NCBI RefSeq assembly: GCF_002257585.1
Contig: NZ_CP022743.1
Coordinates: forward strand, 2,604,001-2,668,000
DNA from: Mucilaginibacter xinganensis
GTDB taxonomy: Bacteria; Bacteroidota; Bacteroidia; Sphingobacteriales; Sphingobacteriaceae
Direction: 5' to 3'
Length of the DNA: 64,000 bases
The translations under genes and the position numbers were made by a program. How positions within the stretch are numbered: position 1 is the first letter of the stretch; every line of letters starts with the position of its first letter. The notes beneath the pieces are model-generated. The model was given only the letters and a program-made list of their open reading frames with translations, ran no database searches and was not told the origin of the DNA. Below, piece by piece: positions 26,126 through 35,594 of this stretch.

Positions 26126-29100
26126 ATGCAGCTTACTAAGTTAGAAATCAAGGGATTTAAAAGCTTTGGTGATAAAATAACTATAAACTTTAATGAAGGT
26201 GTAACTGCTATTGTGGGCCCTAACGGATGCGGAAAATCAAACGTTGTCGATTCTATCCGCTGGGTACTTGGGGAACAAAGCACCAAGATGCTCCGTTCCG
26301 AAAAAATGGATAACGTTATATTTAATGGGACCAAAAGCCGTAAAGCCGCCAATCTTGCCGAAGTATCATTAACATTCGATAATACAAAAAACATCCTTCC
26401 TACTGATTTTTCGCAGGTTACCTTAACGCGGCGGCTTTACCGCACCGGCGAAAGTGAATACCGCCTTAACGATGTGCAATGTCGCTTAAAGGATATTACT
26501 GACCTGTTCCTGGATACGGGCATCGGTGCGGATTCTTATTCCATTATAGAGTTAAAGATGATTGATGAGATCATCACTAACAAAGAGGGTTCGCGCCGCA
26601 ATTTATTTGAGGAAGCATCGGGTATTTCCAAATACAAACTCCGCAAAAAGCAAACGTTTAACAAACTGAAAGATACCGAAGCTGACCTGGAAAGGGTAGA
26701 GGACCTGCTTTTTGAAATAGAAAAGAACCTTAAAACGTTAGAAAACCAGGCCAGGAAGACAGAGCGGTATTACCAGATCAAAGAGCAATACAAGGCACTA
26801 AGCATAACATTGGCATCGTTCAGGATCGCATCGTTCAGTGAATCGTTAAGCAGGATAGAGGAACAGGAGCAAAAGCACAAGGAAGGTAAATCGGGCATTG
26901 TAACCCAGATTGATACGCTGGAGGCATTTTTACAACAGCAAAAGCTGGATAGCCTGACAAAGGAAAAAAATCTGTCGTTACAACAAAAAGCCACAAACGA
27001 GTTTGTTTCAAAAATCCGTGCTTATGAAAGCGAAAAGAAAATAAAGAACGAGCAACTGAAATTTCAGCAGGACAAAGAGAAAAGGTTAACCGAAGAGCTT
27101 GATAAAGATAAAACGCAGTTTAACCATGTGCTTTACAATATAAAGCGCCTGCTGGAGGAAAAACTGCAGGAAGATGAAAACCTGCAAAAAGTGCTGCTGC
27201 AGGTAACAGATTTAAAAGAAGCCGTTGATGAATTGCGGGCTGAACAGTCGGAAGCTAAAAATGAGATAGCAGAACTTAGCAGCATTAATACCCGCTTACA
27301 GAACCAGGCTTACAAAACCGAAAAGGATCTTGATATTTTAAAGATCCAGGAGCAGGCGCTGGAACAGGAGGGGCAGCGGAATATGGAAGATGCCACCAAC
27401 AAAGAGGCTGAACTTTCACATTTTAATACGGTAGTTGATGGCCTGCAGCAACGGGTTGAGGCAGCCGAAAAGGATTATAATGAAGTTGTTGACTTTGAAA
27501 CCGGACTTCAGGAGCAGATAAAATCGACCGAAACCGAACTCAATACCATACAGGAAACGATCATTCGCGAAAGCAGGAAGCTTGATGCCAAACAGAATGA
27601 GTACAACCTTACCAAAAGCATGGTAGACAACCTGGAGGGATTTCCTGAATCCATCCGGTTTTTGAAAAAAAACACGGAGTGGTCAAAAAATGCACCACTA
27701 TTTAGCGACATATTGTTTTGCCGCGAGGAATATAGGATAGCTATTGAGAACTACCTTGAGCCGCTGATGAACCATTATGTGGTTGATACTTATAACGAGG
27801 CCATTAAGGCTATCAATTTATTAAGCAGGGCTGCGCAGGGCAGGGCCCAGTTTTTTGTTTTAAAAAGCTATGAAACTGCCGAAATAAATAAGGCAGCAAC
27901 ATTAAGCGCTGATTTTGATGGTGCGGCTGTCCCGGCGCTGAATGTAATTGAAGTTGAAAAGCAATACCAGGCGCTTTGTGATCACTTGCTGAATAATGTT
28001 TACCTGGTGAATGACGAAAACGACAACGCCTTAAATAATGCCGACCTGCCGCCGGGCGTGGTGTTAATTGGCAAAAGCGGGAAGTTCAATAAATCAAGAC
28101 ATGCAATGGCTGGGGGCTCGGTTGGTTTGTTTGAAGGTAAGCGGATTGGCCGCGCGAAAAACCTGGAGGCGTTGCTGAAAGTGATTAAGCTTGTTGACGT
28201 TGAAGTAAATGAACTTAAAGCGCGTTTTGACGGCCTGCATAATAAGCTGGGGGCGCTGAAGGCGTCAGGAAGGGCTGCTGATATCAAACAAAAGCAGCAG
28301 GATGTTAACCGTTTAAATACCGAACTGGTAACCGTAAAAACAAGGCAGGAGCAATATCAGACCTTTATTGAAAACAGCCTTAACCGCAAGGAAGACATTG
28401 CACGGAAAATAAGCAGTATTAAAGAAGAGATGCTTGTGTTACTGCCACAGCTCGAAGAACTGAAAGGGCAGAAGCAAACCCAGGCAGAACTGCTGGCGGA
28501 AAAGCAACTTGCTTTTAATGAGTTGAATGAGTATGTGTCTGTAAAGTCTAATGCCTATAACCAGGAGAATATTCGCTTTCACCAGCAGCAGAATAAGGTT
28601 TCAGGGTTGATAAAGGACCTTGATTACAGGGAATCGCAAAAGGAAAGCCTGGAAGGCCGGATAAAAGTAAATAACGAAGAGCTTGAAAACGTAAAGCTGG
28701 CCATCCATGAAAATTTGCAGCAGTCGGACAATTCAGATGATGACCTGATGGAAATGTATGAGCAAAAAGACTTGCTTGAGAAAGCCACACAACAGGCCGA
28801 GCAGGAACATTATGCATGGCGCGGGAAGATTGCTGAAACGGAAGAAGAAATAACTGCGTTAAGGCGTAAGAAAGATAATGCGGAACTGATAGAAAATGAA
28901 CTTCGCGACGAGAAAAATAATTTAAAACTGGAGTTGAATGCCCTGAAAGAGCGGTTATCAGTTGAATTTAATGTTGACATCCACGAACTACCGGAAACTG
29001 AAGCTGAAGATGTTGAAGATGAGCATGATATCAGGGAAAAAGCCGAAAAGTTAAAAAAACGGATAGATGAATTTGGTGCCATAAACCCTTTGGCTGTGGA

Positions 29101-29680
29101 AGCATATAACGAAATGAACGAACGTTATACCTTTATCCAGGCGCAGAAAAAAGACTTGAGCGACGCCAAGGCTTCATTATTGGCCACCATACAGGAAATT
29201 GACGATACTGCTAAAGAGAAATTCATGACTTCGTTTACGCTGGTGCGTGAGAATTTTATAAGGGTTTTCCGTTCGCTGTTTAACGAGGAGGATTCATGCG
29301 ACCTGATCCTTACCGATCCGCAGCACCCACTTGAATCAGACATTGACATTATTGCAAAGCCGAAAGGTAAACGACCGCTCTCTATTAATCAGTTGTCGGG
29401 CGGCGAAAAAACCCTAACGGCAACTGCCATACTGTTTTCTCTCTATCTTTTAAAACCAGCGCCTTTCTGTATTTTTGATGAGGTTGACGCCCCGCTTGAT
29501 GATACCAATATTGATAAATTCAATAATATCATCCGCGAATTCTCTAAAGAATCGCAGTTCATAGTTATCTCTCATAATAAAAGAACGATAGCCAGTACCG
29601 ATATTATTTATGGTGTAACAATGGTTGAGCAAGGCGTATCAAGAGTGGTTGCTGTTGATCTCCGGCAATTAGCAGATTAG
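26126..29680 (+). CDS. smc: Chromosome segregation ATPase SMC
   Basis: This 1184-aa protein has an N-terminal ATPase half with Walker A GPNGCGKSN (residues 31-39), then a long coiled coil. A hinge spans about 510-640 (GFPESIRFLKKN to GGSVGLFEGKRIGR). The return coiled coil leads to the C-terminal half with signature LSGGEKTL (from 1090) and Walker B CIFDEVDAPLDD (1115-1126). SMC dimerises, binds ScpA/ScpB and loads onto the chromosome near the origin to extrude loops. The length is typical. The ATG at 26126 begins MQLTKLEIKGFKSFG as expected. Confidence 0.97.
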   Translation: MQLTKLEIKGFKSFGDKITINFNEGVTAIVGPNGCGKSNVVDSIRWVLGEQSTKMLRSEKMDNVIFNGTKSRKAANLAEVSLTFDNTKNILPTDFSQVTLTRRLYRTGESEYRLNDVQCRLKDITDLFLDTGIGADSYSIIELKMIDEIITNKEGSRRNLFEEASGISKYKLRKKQTFNKLKDTEADLERVEDLLFEIEKNLKTLENQARKTERYYQIKEQYKALSITLASFRIASFSESLSRIEEQEQKHKEGKSGIVTQIDTLEAFLQQQKLDSLTKEKNLSLQQKATNEFVSKIRAYESEKKIKNEQLKFQQDKEKRLTEELDKDKTQFNHVLYNIKRLLEEKLQEDENLQKVLLQVTDLKEAVDELRAEQSEAKNEIAELSSINTRLQNQAYKTEKDLDILKIQEQALEQEGQRNMEDATNKEAELSHFNTVVDGLQQRVEAAEKDYNEVVDFETGLQEQIKSTETELNTIQETIIRESRKLDAKQNEYNLTKSMVDNLEGFPESIRFLKKNTEWSKNAPLFSDILFCREEYRIAIENYLEPLMNHYVVDTYNEAIKAINLLSRAAQGRAQFFVLKSYETAEINKAATLSADFDGAAVPALNVIEVEKQYQALCDHLLNNVYLVNDENDNALNNADLPPGVVLIGKSGKFNKSRHAMAGGSVGLFEGKRIGRAKNLEALLKVIKLVDVEVNELKARFDGLHNKLGALKASGRAADIKQKQQDVNRLNTELVTVKTRQEQYQTFIENSLNRKEDIARKISSIKEEMLVLLPQLEELKGQKQTQAELLAEKQLAFNELNEYVSVKSNAYNQENIRFHQQQNKVSGLIKDLDYRESQKESLEGRIKVNNEELENVKLAIHENLQQSDNSDDDLMEMYEQKDLLEKATQQAEQEHYAWRGKIAETEEEITALRRKKDNAELIENELRDEKNNLKLELNALKERLSVEFNVDIHELPETEAEDVEDEHDIREKAEKLKKRIDEFGAINPLAVEAYNEMNERYTFIQAQKKDLSDAKASLLATIQEIDDTAKEKFMTSFTLVRENFIRVFRSLFNEEDSCDLILTDPQHPLESDIDIIAKPKGKRPLSINQLSGGEKTLTATAILFSLYLLKPAPFCIFDEVDAPLDDTNIDKFNNIIREFSKESQFIVISHNKRTIASTDIIYGVTMVEQGVSRVVAVDLRQLAD

Positions 29681-29706
29681 TGACTGGGTAAAGCGTAATT
29701 GAGTGA

Positions 29707-29757
29707 ATAAAAAAAGGGCGAAAGATCTCGGCGTAATTGCCTTTATCTTTCGCCCTT
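29707..29757 (-). terminator. Terminator for the S41 peptidase gene
   Basis: A perfect 13-bp stem pairs 29714-29726 with 29745-29757. On the reverse strand the stem is followed by a run of T (29713-29707), so it acts for the leftward gene. Confidence 0.8.
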
Positions 29758-29775
29758 AAACTTTATGCTTTATTT

Positions 29776-31362
29776 CTATTTTTTCAGTTTTACTTTCTTA
29801 CTATTGAATATCATTCCGGTAAATTTATTTTTATTTAGCTGCATGGTTTTATCACGCGACTGTTCCAAAGAGAACGCCCGTGGGTTTGAAGAAATGCTTT
29901 GTGTTACCTTGGTTGGAAGGCTGTAGGTGCCTGTTTTTACTTTGGCGATGATATGGGCAAATAAGTTTTCGGTAGGGTCGCCAAAATCTTTGTCTATACC
30001 ATCGTAATCAGCAATTCCTGGGTAATTAGCCGTATTTGGTGTCATGCCGTTATAGTAATCCCCTTGTCCTGCAGAGTTTTTAGTAGAAAACTCAGGGGTA
30101 AACATGGTGTATTTGTTAATTTGGATATCAAAAAAGCCAACAGGCTTGCCATAACTGGTTTCACCAACAAACTGCACGTCCATAACCGGGCGTAAGTTAT
30201 TTATGGTAAGCTCACTGGCTGAAGCAGTGCCGCCACCAATTATAAAGAATACCCTTGGGATATTCAGGCTTCCTTTCTTAACAAAATTAGGCGTGTTATA
30301 CTGGGAATTCAAAGAGTAATCAATTTGCGATAAATTATAGACATTACCATTGTCATCTTTTCTTACCTGGTTTACAAGTAAAGTTTCCTTATTAGCGCTC
30401 AGGATGCTGTTGAAATATGTTTTATACATATTGGTGCCGTTTTTTGAAGGCGGAACAATCAGGTTATCCAAATATTCGGCTGTAGAAACGTAACCGCCGC
30501 CATTGTAACGTAAATCAACAACAAGGTCAGTTATGCCCTGCGTAGTAAATTTGGAAAATACTGCGTCAAGTTTTGGATCGGCATTAGCGTCAGACGTAAA
30601 GCTGTTGAAAACAAAATAGCCTATTTTGTGCCCTGCGCCAGCGTCAATAACGGTATCTTTTAAAACAGGGTTTACGGCATAGCTGCCGGTGCTGAAATTT
30701 ACGGAAAGGGTAGTGCCATCGGGACGTTTAACCGTCATTTTTATGCTGGAACTTTGAAATATAGCATTGTAAACAAAATTTATATTTTTTCCTGATCCGT
30801 CGCCATAAGTTTTTCCACCTGATACACCGTCGTACGATAAACTGGTATTATCGTTAATACTTACTATCTGGTAGCCGCGTTTGAGGCCGGCAAGGCCTGC
30901 GGGAGATCCGGGATAAACATAAGTTATACGAATATCATCAACAAGCCAGTAATTGTAGTCAATTCCAAAGTCGCCTTTGATGCCGTTTAACGCGCCGGTT
31001 TCTGTACCGTCATCAATAAATGAATACTTCGCCCGACCCGGATCGTAGATATAATATTCGTACGGTTTGCCGCCATCCGGGTTTATCGCGTATTGCGATA
31101 ATGCATCCATCTCATTATCCAAAGCTGTTTTGTCGGATGCATTGGTGAATGAGCGGGGTTTAAATGTTGCATAGGTGGGGAGCTGATCATTCCACAAGTA
31201 CGCCTCTTTTGCATATAGATAAAGAGAATCCTGCGCCAGCTGCAATGCAGTACCTTGTTTGGAGGGCTGGTTTGAATCTGTTGTGGTGGTCTTTTTGTCT
31301 TTTTTACAAGATGACAGACCGGCCGCTGCTACTAGGATAAATAAGTAAAATATTTTTTTCAT
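29776..31362 (-). CDS. S41-family (C-terminal processing) peptidase lipoprotein
   Basis: The 528-aa protein has a lipoprotein signal with lipobox GLSSC. The N-terminal region precedes a PDZ-like domain (YVYPGSPAGLAGLKRGYQIV) and the S41 catalytic core. The nucleophile serine lies in GGGTASASELTINNL, and VDLRYNGGGYVSTAEYL forms the oxyanion strand. Such lipoproteins are surface or periplasmic proteases in Bacteroidota. A second, smaller S41 protein occurs near 56 kb. The gene ends at a strong terminator convergent with smc. Confidence 0.9.
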   Translation of the reverse strand: MKKIFYLFILVAAAGLSSCKKDKKTTTTDSNQPSKQGTALQLAQDSLYLYAKEAYLWNDQLPTYATFKPRSFTNASDKTALDNEMDALSQYAINPDGGKPYEYYIYDPGRAKYSFIDDGTETGALNGIKGDFGIDYNYWLVDDIRITYVYPGSPAGLAGLKRGYQIVSINDNTSLSYDGVSGGKTYGDGSGKNINFVYNAIFQSSSIKMTVKRPDGTTLSVNFSTGSYAVNPVLKDTVIDAGAGHKIGYFVFNSFTSDANADPKLDAVFSKFTTQGITDLVVDLRYNGGGYVSTAEYLDNLIVPPSKNGTNMYKTYFNSILSANKETLLVNQVRKDDNGNVYNLSQIDYSLNSQYNTPNFVKKGSLNIPRVFFIIGGGTASASELTINNLRPVMDVQFVGETSYGKPVGFFDIQINKYTMFTPEFSTKNSAGQGDYYNGMTPNTANYPGIADYDGIDKDFGDPTENLFAHIIAKVKTGTYSLPTKVTQSISSNPRAFSLEQSRDKTMQLNKNKFTGMIFNSKKVKLKK

Positions 31363-31428
31363 ATAAACGATAAGTTTTGTTTTTCTAAACAGATTATTAA
31401 ACGGTAATAAGTTAACTATGTTATAGTA

Positions 31429-32040
31429 TTAAAGTATAAATTCACTGGAATTTAAATAATCAATTCCACTTGCTTCGGCACAAAGGCGGTCAATTTCAGC
31501 GTTTTCAATCATCAGCAGATCGCGCCTCTGCAAGTTATGATCTTTTATTAAAATATCAATAATATCAGGCTCCGGTTTCGGCGTGCTTTCCTCGGTAAAA
31601 TACACCGTTAAATATTCCTCAAGACCGTGCCATTCCGTTTGTTTAATTTTATTCAGCTGCTGCTCCGGGTTACCGTTGGTTACTATAAAAATCTTTTTCC
31701 GGTCAACAACAATATCCTGTAACAAATTCAGCATGTTTTGGTATAGCAGTAATTTCAAGGGTAGTTTAGCAGTCAACATCAGGTGCCTTAAGTTAGCACG
31801 GTAGGTTTCATTGATGCCAAACTTTTCTTTTACCCGGTCAAACACATATTCCTTACCCTCATTTATATACGTGTTTACCATCAGGTCGGTTGTCTCTTTG
31901 GCATTAATAAGGTCCGTATATTCTAAAAGACTTGCAAAAAGGTAATAAACCTGGTATAAATAATCCTTTTCGGGATAGAGGACGTTGTCCAGTTCAAATA
32001 TAAATGCCTTTTTACGGCTGTCAATAGCTATATAGTTCAT
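31429..32040 (-). CDS. HAD-superfamily protein with altered catalytic motif
   Basis: The product is 203 aa from the ATG at 32040 (MNYIAIDSRKKAFIF). The fold matches HAD hydrolases: motif I region FELDNVLYPEKDYL, motif II IVTNGNPEQQ and a motif IV region LLMIENAEIDRLC. In motif I the usual first aspartate (DxD) is glutamate, and motif IV has IENAEID where active enzymes have GDxxxD. Phosphatase activity by the standard mechanism is therefore doubtful. The whole stretch looks well preserved rather than decayed, so it may have a binding or structural role. An upstream TTG start is less likely. Confidence 0.75.
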   Translation of the reverse strand: MNYIAIDSRKKAFIFELDNVLYPEKDYLYQVYYLFASLLEYTDLINAKETTDLMVNTYINEGKEYVFDRVKEKFGINETYRANLRHLMLTAKLPLKLLLYQNMLNLLQDIVVDRKKIFIVTNGNPEQQLNKIKQTEWHGLEEYLTVYFTEESTPKPEPDIIDILIKDHNLQRRDLLMIENAEIDRLCAEASGIDYLNSSEFIL

Positions 32041-32323
32041 TGTGAGCAGTTCATATATTGCGTTAACTGCGGTCAATTATATCTAACCACAATTAACGAT
32101 TGATTTGTGTTGGTAAAGATAATAACAAGATGGTTACGAACCATCAGCTATCATGTAATCCGCGGGAACGACTATCCCGGTAAAAAATCAGAGATACAAT
32201 CTATTAGTGAAAAGCCTGCGGAGATCTTTATGGACAGAGATTCTTGGCAGGTGGCTGGCTGGATACCTGGAAAAAAATGATGGTATTTAAAGCTGGGAAT
32301 GCGCCGCGAGTGTGCATTTTAAC

Positions 32324-32331
32324 TATTTTTG
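32324..32331 (+). promoter_or_regulatory. -7 promoter box (TATTTTTG) for the VF530 gene
   Basis: TATTTTTG matches TAnnTTTG and ends 7 nt before the ATG at 32339, again implying a very short or absent leader. Confidence 0.45.
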
Positions 32332-32338
32332 AAATATA

Positions 32339-32557
32339 ATGCAGCAACAGCCCAATAACAAGCTTCACGGTAAAACATTGGAAATGGTTTTGAACGCCCT
32401 GGTGGCTCACTATGGCTGGCCGGAGCTTGGTTACCAGATCCGCATCAATTGTTTCCTGGACAATCCAAGTATTAAATCCAGTTTAACTTTTCTTCGAAAA
32501 ACGCCTTGGGCGCGCAAAAAGGTTGAAGATCTATATATAAACAGCCGTATTGATTAA
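32339..32557 (+). CDS. VF530/DUF2132-family small protein
   Basis: This 72-aa protein contains the family's characteristic core [31 protein letters not shown] and a C-terminal helix with [18 protein letters not shown]530 proteins are small helical bundles. DNA binding has been suggested from structure but the role is not established. It is monocistronic on the + strand and its 3' end lies 5 nt from the stop of the convergent DEAD-box gene, with no room for a hairpin terminator. Confidence 0.9.
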   Translation: MQQQPNNKLHGKTLEMVLNALVAHYGWPELGYQIRINCFLDNPSIKSSLTFLRKTPWARKKVEDLYINSRID

Positions 32558-32562
32558 GGGAA

Positions 32563-33873
32563 TTATCCGTGCTTTTTCTTCATATTCATTTTAGCTTTAA
32601 CACCTGAACTGTAATTATAAGTTTTGGAATTTTCGGGCTTTTTTTGATGGAAGGCTTCGCCTGCTACCGGTATTTCGGGTTTGTTTTTTACCGGTTTCTT
32701 TTCTTCTGTGGCGGCTTCTTTTTTGTCCTGCTCAATAACAAGCGCTTCCGGAAGGTCACCAACCGGTATTTTTTGGCCTATAGCCTGTTCTATTCTTCTT
32801 ACTGTACTTAGTTCCAGGTCTGTTGTAAAGGTTATGGCCAGGGTTTCATCCGCTGTTTCTGACGTTTTTTTGGTAACGCGGCTGATAAAGGTTTCTTTAT
32901 CTTCAGGCAGTTCAAAATGAATCAGGAACGGGATGTAATGCAGATCAATCGGCTCCCTATTTTCGTTGCTTACAATCAGTACCCTGGTATTAGCAGATTT
33001 TTTAAAATCGTTTATATCAGTAAATCCATTAAATTCAACCGACCAGGAATTGAGGATAGCTATTGAATTGTTCTGGCGATTTTGCAATGTTTTGTAGATT
33101 TTTTCGGCAGTATGACGGGTATTTACAAACACAACGGTTTTGGTAAACAACTCACTGTCCTGCATAAATAAATTGAGCAGGTTTAATTTGGTGACAAAGT
33201 TTGGCACATGATATAACAGTTGCGGGTGTGTTTCAAGTACGCTTTCTGCAACCTCTTCTACCTCAACAGTAGTTGCCGATTGCATAAACGGACTAATCAT
33301 TTTGTTTAGCCTGTCATGGATCACTTCAGTAAATACCAGGTGCTGGCATTTGGTAATACTGTTAGCCAACTCAACTACAGGAAGCTGTAAACCTTGTTTA
33401 ACTATCAGGTCGGCGTCATCAACAACCAACAATTCAACCTTGTTCAGGTTAAGCCCAAGTTTTAAGTAAATAGCCCTTGCCCGGTCAGGCGTGGCAACTA
33501 CAATATCGGCACCGTCTGCCAATGCATCCATTTGAGCTTCAGTACCGGTTGCGGCATATAAACCAACAATAGACATTTGCTTGTTTTTGCCAAAATGTTC
33601 CAACCCGCTGATCACCGCCAGTACATCGTCTTTAGTAGGCACCAGGATAAGGACAAGAGGCACACCTTCGGCATTATATTTTATCCGGTTTAAAACGGCC
33701 AAAATATAAGTAGTGGTTTTACCGCATCCTTCCGGCCCGGCAACTAAAACATCCTGGCCGCCGTAAATGCGGGCCAACGTTTTTTGCTGCACCTCTTTAG
33801 GGCTTGTATAGCCTGCTTCGGTTACTGCCTTTATTAATTGTTTACTGAGCTTTAATTTTTCTGACCACGCCAT
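32563..33873 (-). CDS. Degenerate DEAD-box RNA helicase-like protein
   Basis: The 436-aa protein has both RecA-like lobes of a DEAD-box protein. Q-motif region GYTSPKEVQQKTL, Walker A GPEGCGKTT (46-54) and motif Ib-like VATPDRAR are present. Motif II is DDAD (152-155) rather than DEAD. Motif III (SAT) is replaced by VFTEV, motif V reads SNENREPID in place of TDVAARGID, and motif VI (HRIGRTGR) reads SRVTKKTSE. A Lys-rich disordered tail ends in KAKMNMKKKHG. It probably lacks normal ATP-driven unwinding and may bind RNA. It is convergent with the VF530 gene. Confidence 0.8.
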   Translation of the reverse strand: MAWSEKLKLSKQLIKAVTEAGYTSPKEVQQKTLARIYGGQDVLVAGPEGCGKTTTYILAVLNRIKYNAEGVPLVLILVPTKDDVLAVISGLEHFGKNKQMSIVGLYAATGTEAQMDALADGADIVVATPDRARAIYLKLGLNLNKVELLVVDDADLIVKQGLQLPVVELANSITKCQHLVFTEVIHDRLNKMISPFMQSATTVEVEEVAESVLETHPQLLYHVPNFVTKLNLLNLFMQDSELFTKTVVFVNTRHTAEKIYKTLQNRQNNSIAILNSWSVEFNGFTDINDFKKSANTRVLIVSNENREPIDLHYIPFLIHFELPEDKETFISRVTKKTSETADETLAITFTTDLELSTVRRIEQAIGQKIPVGDLPEALVIEQDKKEAATEEKKPVKNKPEIPVAGEAFHQKKPENSKTYNYSSGVKAKMNMKKKHG

Positions 33874-33964
33874 CCTGTAATATTAAAAATCCTAACGGAG
33901 CGCGAAATTACCCTTTTTATAGCTTATTTTCAGCTATTTAATGTAATGATGTGGTTTATAGCTG

Positions 33965-34774
33965 TTAAACAGGCTGCCAGTTGGCATTAATATCGTTTTG
34001 CAGCATAGTTGTGAACGATGTTGCAGGTGGAAGATCAAGGTATGGGTAAGTTACTTTAGACAGGTAAAGACCTTGGGGATAAGCAGGGATAATGATCTTT
34101 GGCGTTTCTTTATTGATAAGATAGTGTTCAAACTCATCAACACTCATTCGGCCTTCGCCAATATCCAGCAACCGGCCTATGATGATCCGGACCATTTTAC
34201 TTAAAAAGCGGTTGGCTGAGATATTAAACCTGATTTTAGTGCCGGAGCTGTTAACAAATAGCCCCGCTGCTGATACATTACAGATGGTGTTTTCATTCCT
34301 GTCGGGCATTTTGCAGAAGCACCGGTAATCATTATATAAGGGGAGGAGGTCAACAGCTTTGTTCATTTTGTCAAGATCAAGTTTGGGATCAAGATAAAGC
34401 GAGCTGAACGTGTTTAAGAAAGGGTCTTTATAAGTATGGATGAAATAGTTGTAACTTCTTTGCACGGCATCAAAACGTGCATGACAGAGGCCCTGCATCG
34501 CTATAATGTCAAAAACGGCAACATCATCCGGCAGGATCTTATTAAGCCTGAAAAAGAATTCGTCGTCCAGTTCCCTATCGATATCGGCATGGAAAAAGAA
34601 CTGGCTGGCATGTACATGTGCGTCTGTTCGCCCGCAGCCGTTGATGTTTACATTAACTTTTAACAATTTACCAAGAGCAGTTTCCAAAACTTCCTGCACG
34701 TTAGACACCCCCGGATGTCTTTGCCAGCCGCTGTAATTAGTGCCATGATAGGCTATATGAAAGAAGTAGCGCAA
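33965..34774 (-). CDS. truA: tRNA pseudouridine(38-40) synthase TruA
   Basis: This 269-aa protein makes pseudouridine in the anticodon arm of tRNAs. The catalytic aspartate D51 lies in GCGRTDAHVHA, and the N-terminus RYFFHIAYHGTNYSGWQ is typical. The C-terminus ends with the usual basic and hydrophobic strand. The start codon is TTG at 34774, since no ATG exists in frame near the conserved N-terminus. It lies upstream of the DEAD-box-like gene on the same strand with a 91-nt gap. Confidence 0.95.
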   Translation of the reverse strand: MRYFFHIAYHGTNYSGWQRHPGVSNVQEVLETALGKLLKVNVNINGCGRTDAHVHASQFFFHADIDRELDDEFFFRLNKILPDDVAVFDIIAMQGLCHARFDAVQRSYNYFIHTYKDPFLNTFSSLYLDPKLDLDKMNKAVDLLPLYNDYRCFCKMPDRNENTICNVSAAGLFVNSSGTKIRFNISANRFLSKMVRIIIGRLLDIGEGRMSVDEFEHYLINKETPKIIIPAYPQGLYLSKVTYPYLDLPPATSFTTMLQNDINANWQPV

Positions 34775-34893
34775 AGCCGAATCAAATAAAGTCGAAAATA
34801 AGCATAATTTTTTTCGGCTGTGACAATTATAAAATAGAATCTGCCGCTGATGCTGATAATGATCATTTCATCGGTAACCGGACCACTCAAAAC

Positions 34894-34930
34894 TAAAAAA
34901 ATCAACCTGCATTTTTCAATGTGGTTGATT
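34894..34930 (-). terminator. Terminator downstream of the LEA/H1-like gene
   Basis: AATCAACC (34900-34907) pairs with GGTTGATT (34923-34930). On the reverse strand the stem is followed by TTTTTT (34899-34894). It lies about 65 nt after the stop of the gene at 34995. Confidence 0.75.
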
Positions 34931-34994
34931 CTTTTTAATCTGTTTAATAATATGGGAAGTGATGCTCTTTCTTAAGCAAATCATTGGTTAGCGG

Positions 34995-35594
34995 TTATTT
35001 TTGGTTGTCCGCTTTCTTTTTAACAGCCGAGGCTTTAGCTGAAACCTTTCCGGCTATTTCTTTTTTTGCTGCTACGGCTTTAGTTTTGGCCGTATCTGCC
35101 ACAGACTTAGCTTTTTCTTTCGCCTGTTTTTTAGTGCTATCAACAACAGACGAAGCTTTTTTTAACGATTTTTCTGCCTGATCTTTGACAACGACCGCTT
35201 CTTTTTTTGCTTTCGCGATAGTGGCAGCTGCTTTTGACTCAGCCTTATCTTTCACCTTTTCAACAGATGCTTTTGCGCTGGTTTCAGTAGCCGCTAATTT
35301 AGCTGAAGCTTTTTGTTTAATGCCGGCAGCTTTGGCAGTAAGTTTCTCTTTTTCCACTTTAGCTTTATTTTCCAGTTTTTCGGCTTTAAGTGAAGCGTCT
35401 TTTTTTACGTTGGCAGCTTTAGCAGAAACGGCAGTTTTTGATTTCGCCGCTTTTTCCTTAAGGTGGTCAATTGTTTCTCCAGCTTCTTCCTTTAATTCTT
35501 CGGCTTTATCTTTGGTTCCATCCCAAATTTCGCTGATGGTTTCTATGACTTTGTCAAAAAAACCTTTCTCTTCTTTATCAGGCGTATTGCTCAT
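34995..35594 (-). CDS. Lys/Ala-rich helical protein (LEA- or histone H1-like)
   Basis: The 199-aa protein is almost entirely Ala, Lys, Glu, Ser and Val. After an acidic start (MSNTPDKEEKGFFDKVIETI) with SEIWDGTKDKAEELKEEAGE, it has irregular repeats of the form A-K-x-K-A-x-A-x-K-x-K. The C-terminal half is strongly basic (SAKASAVKKKADNQK). There is no signal peptide. Composition and periodicity fit either late-embryogenesis-abundant-type stress proteins or nucleoid-associated H1-like proteins. I cannot separate these from sequence. It is monocistronic and followed by a terminator. Confidence 0.65.
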   Translation of the reverse strand: MSNTPDKEEKGFFDKVIETISEIWDGTKDKAEELKEEAGETIDHLKEKAAKSKTAVSAKAANVKKDASLKAEKLENKAKVEKEKLTAKAAGIKQKASAKLAATETSAKASVEKVKDKAESKAAATIAKAKKEAVVVKDQAEKSLKKASSVVDSTKKQAKEKAKSVADTAKTKAVAAKKEIAGKVSAKASAVKKKADNQK

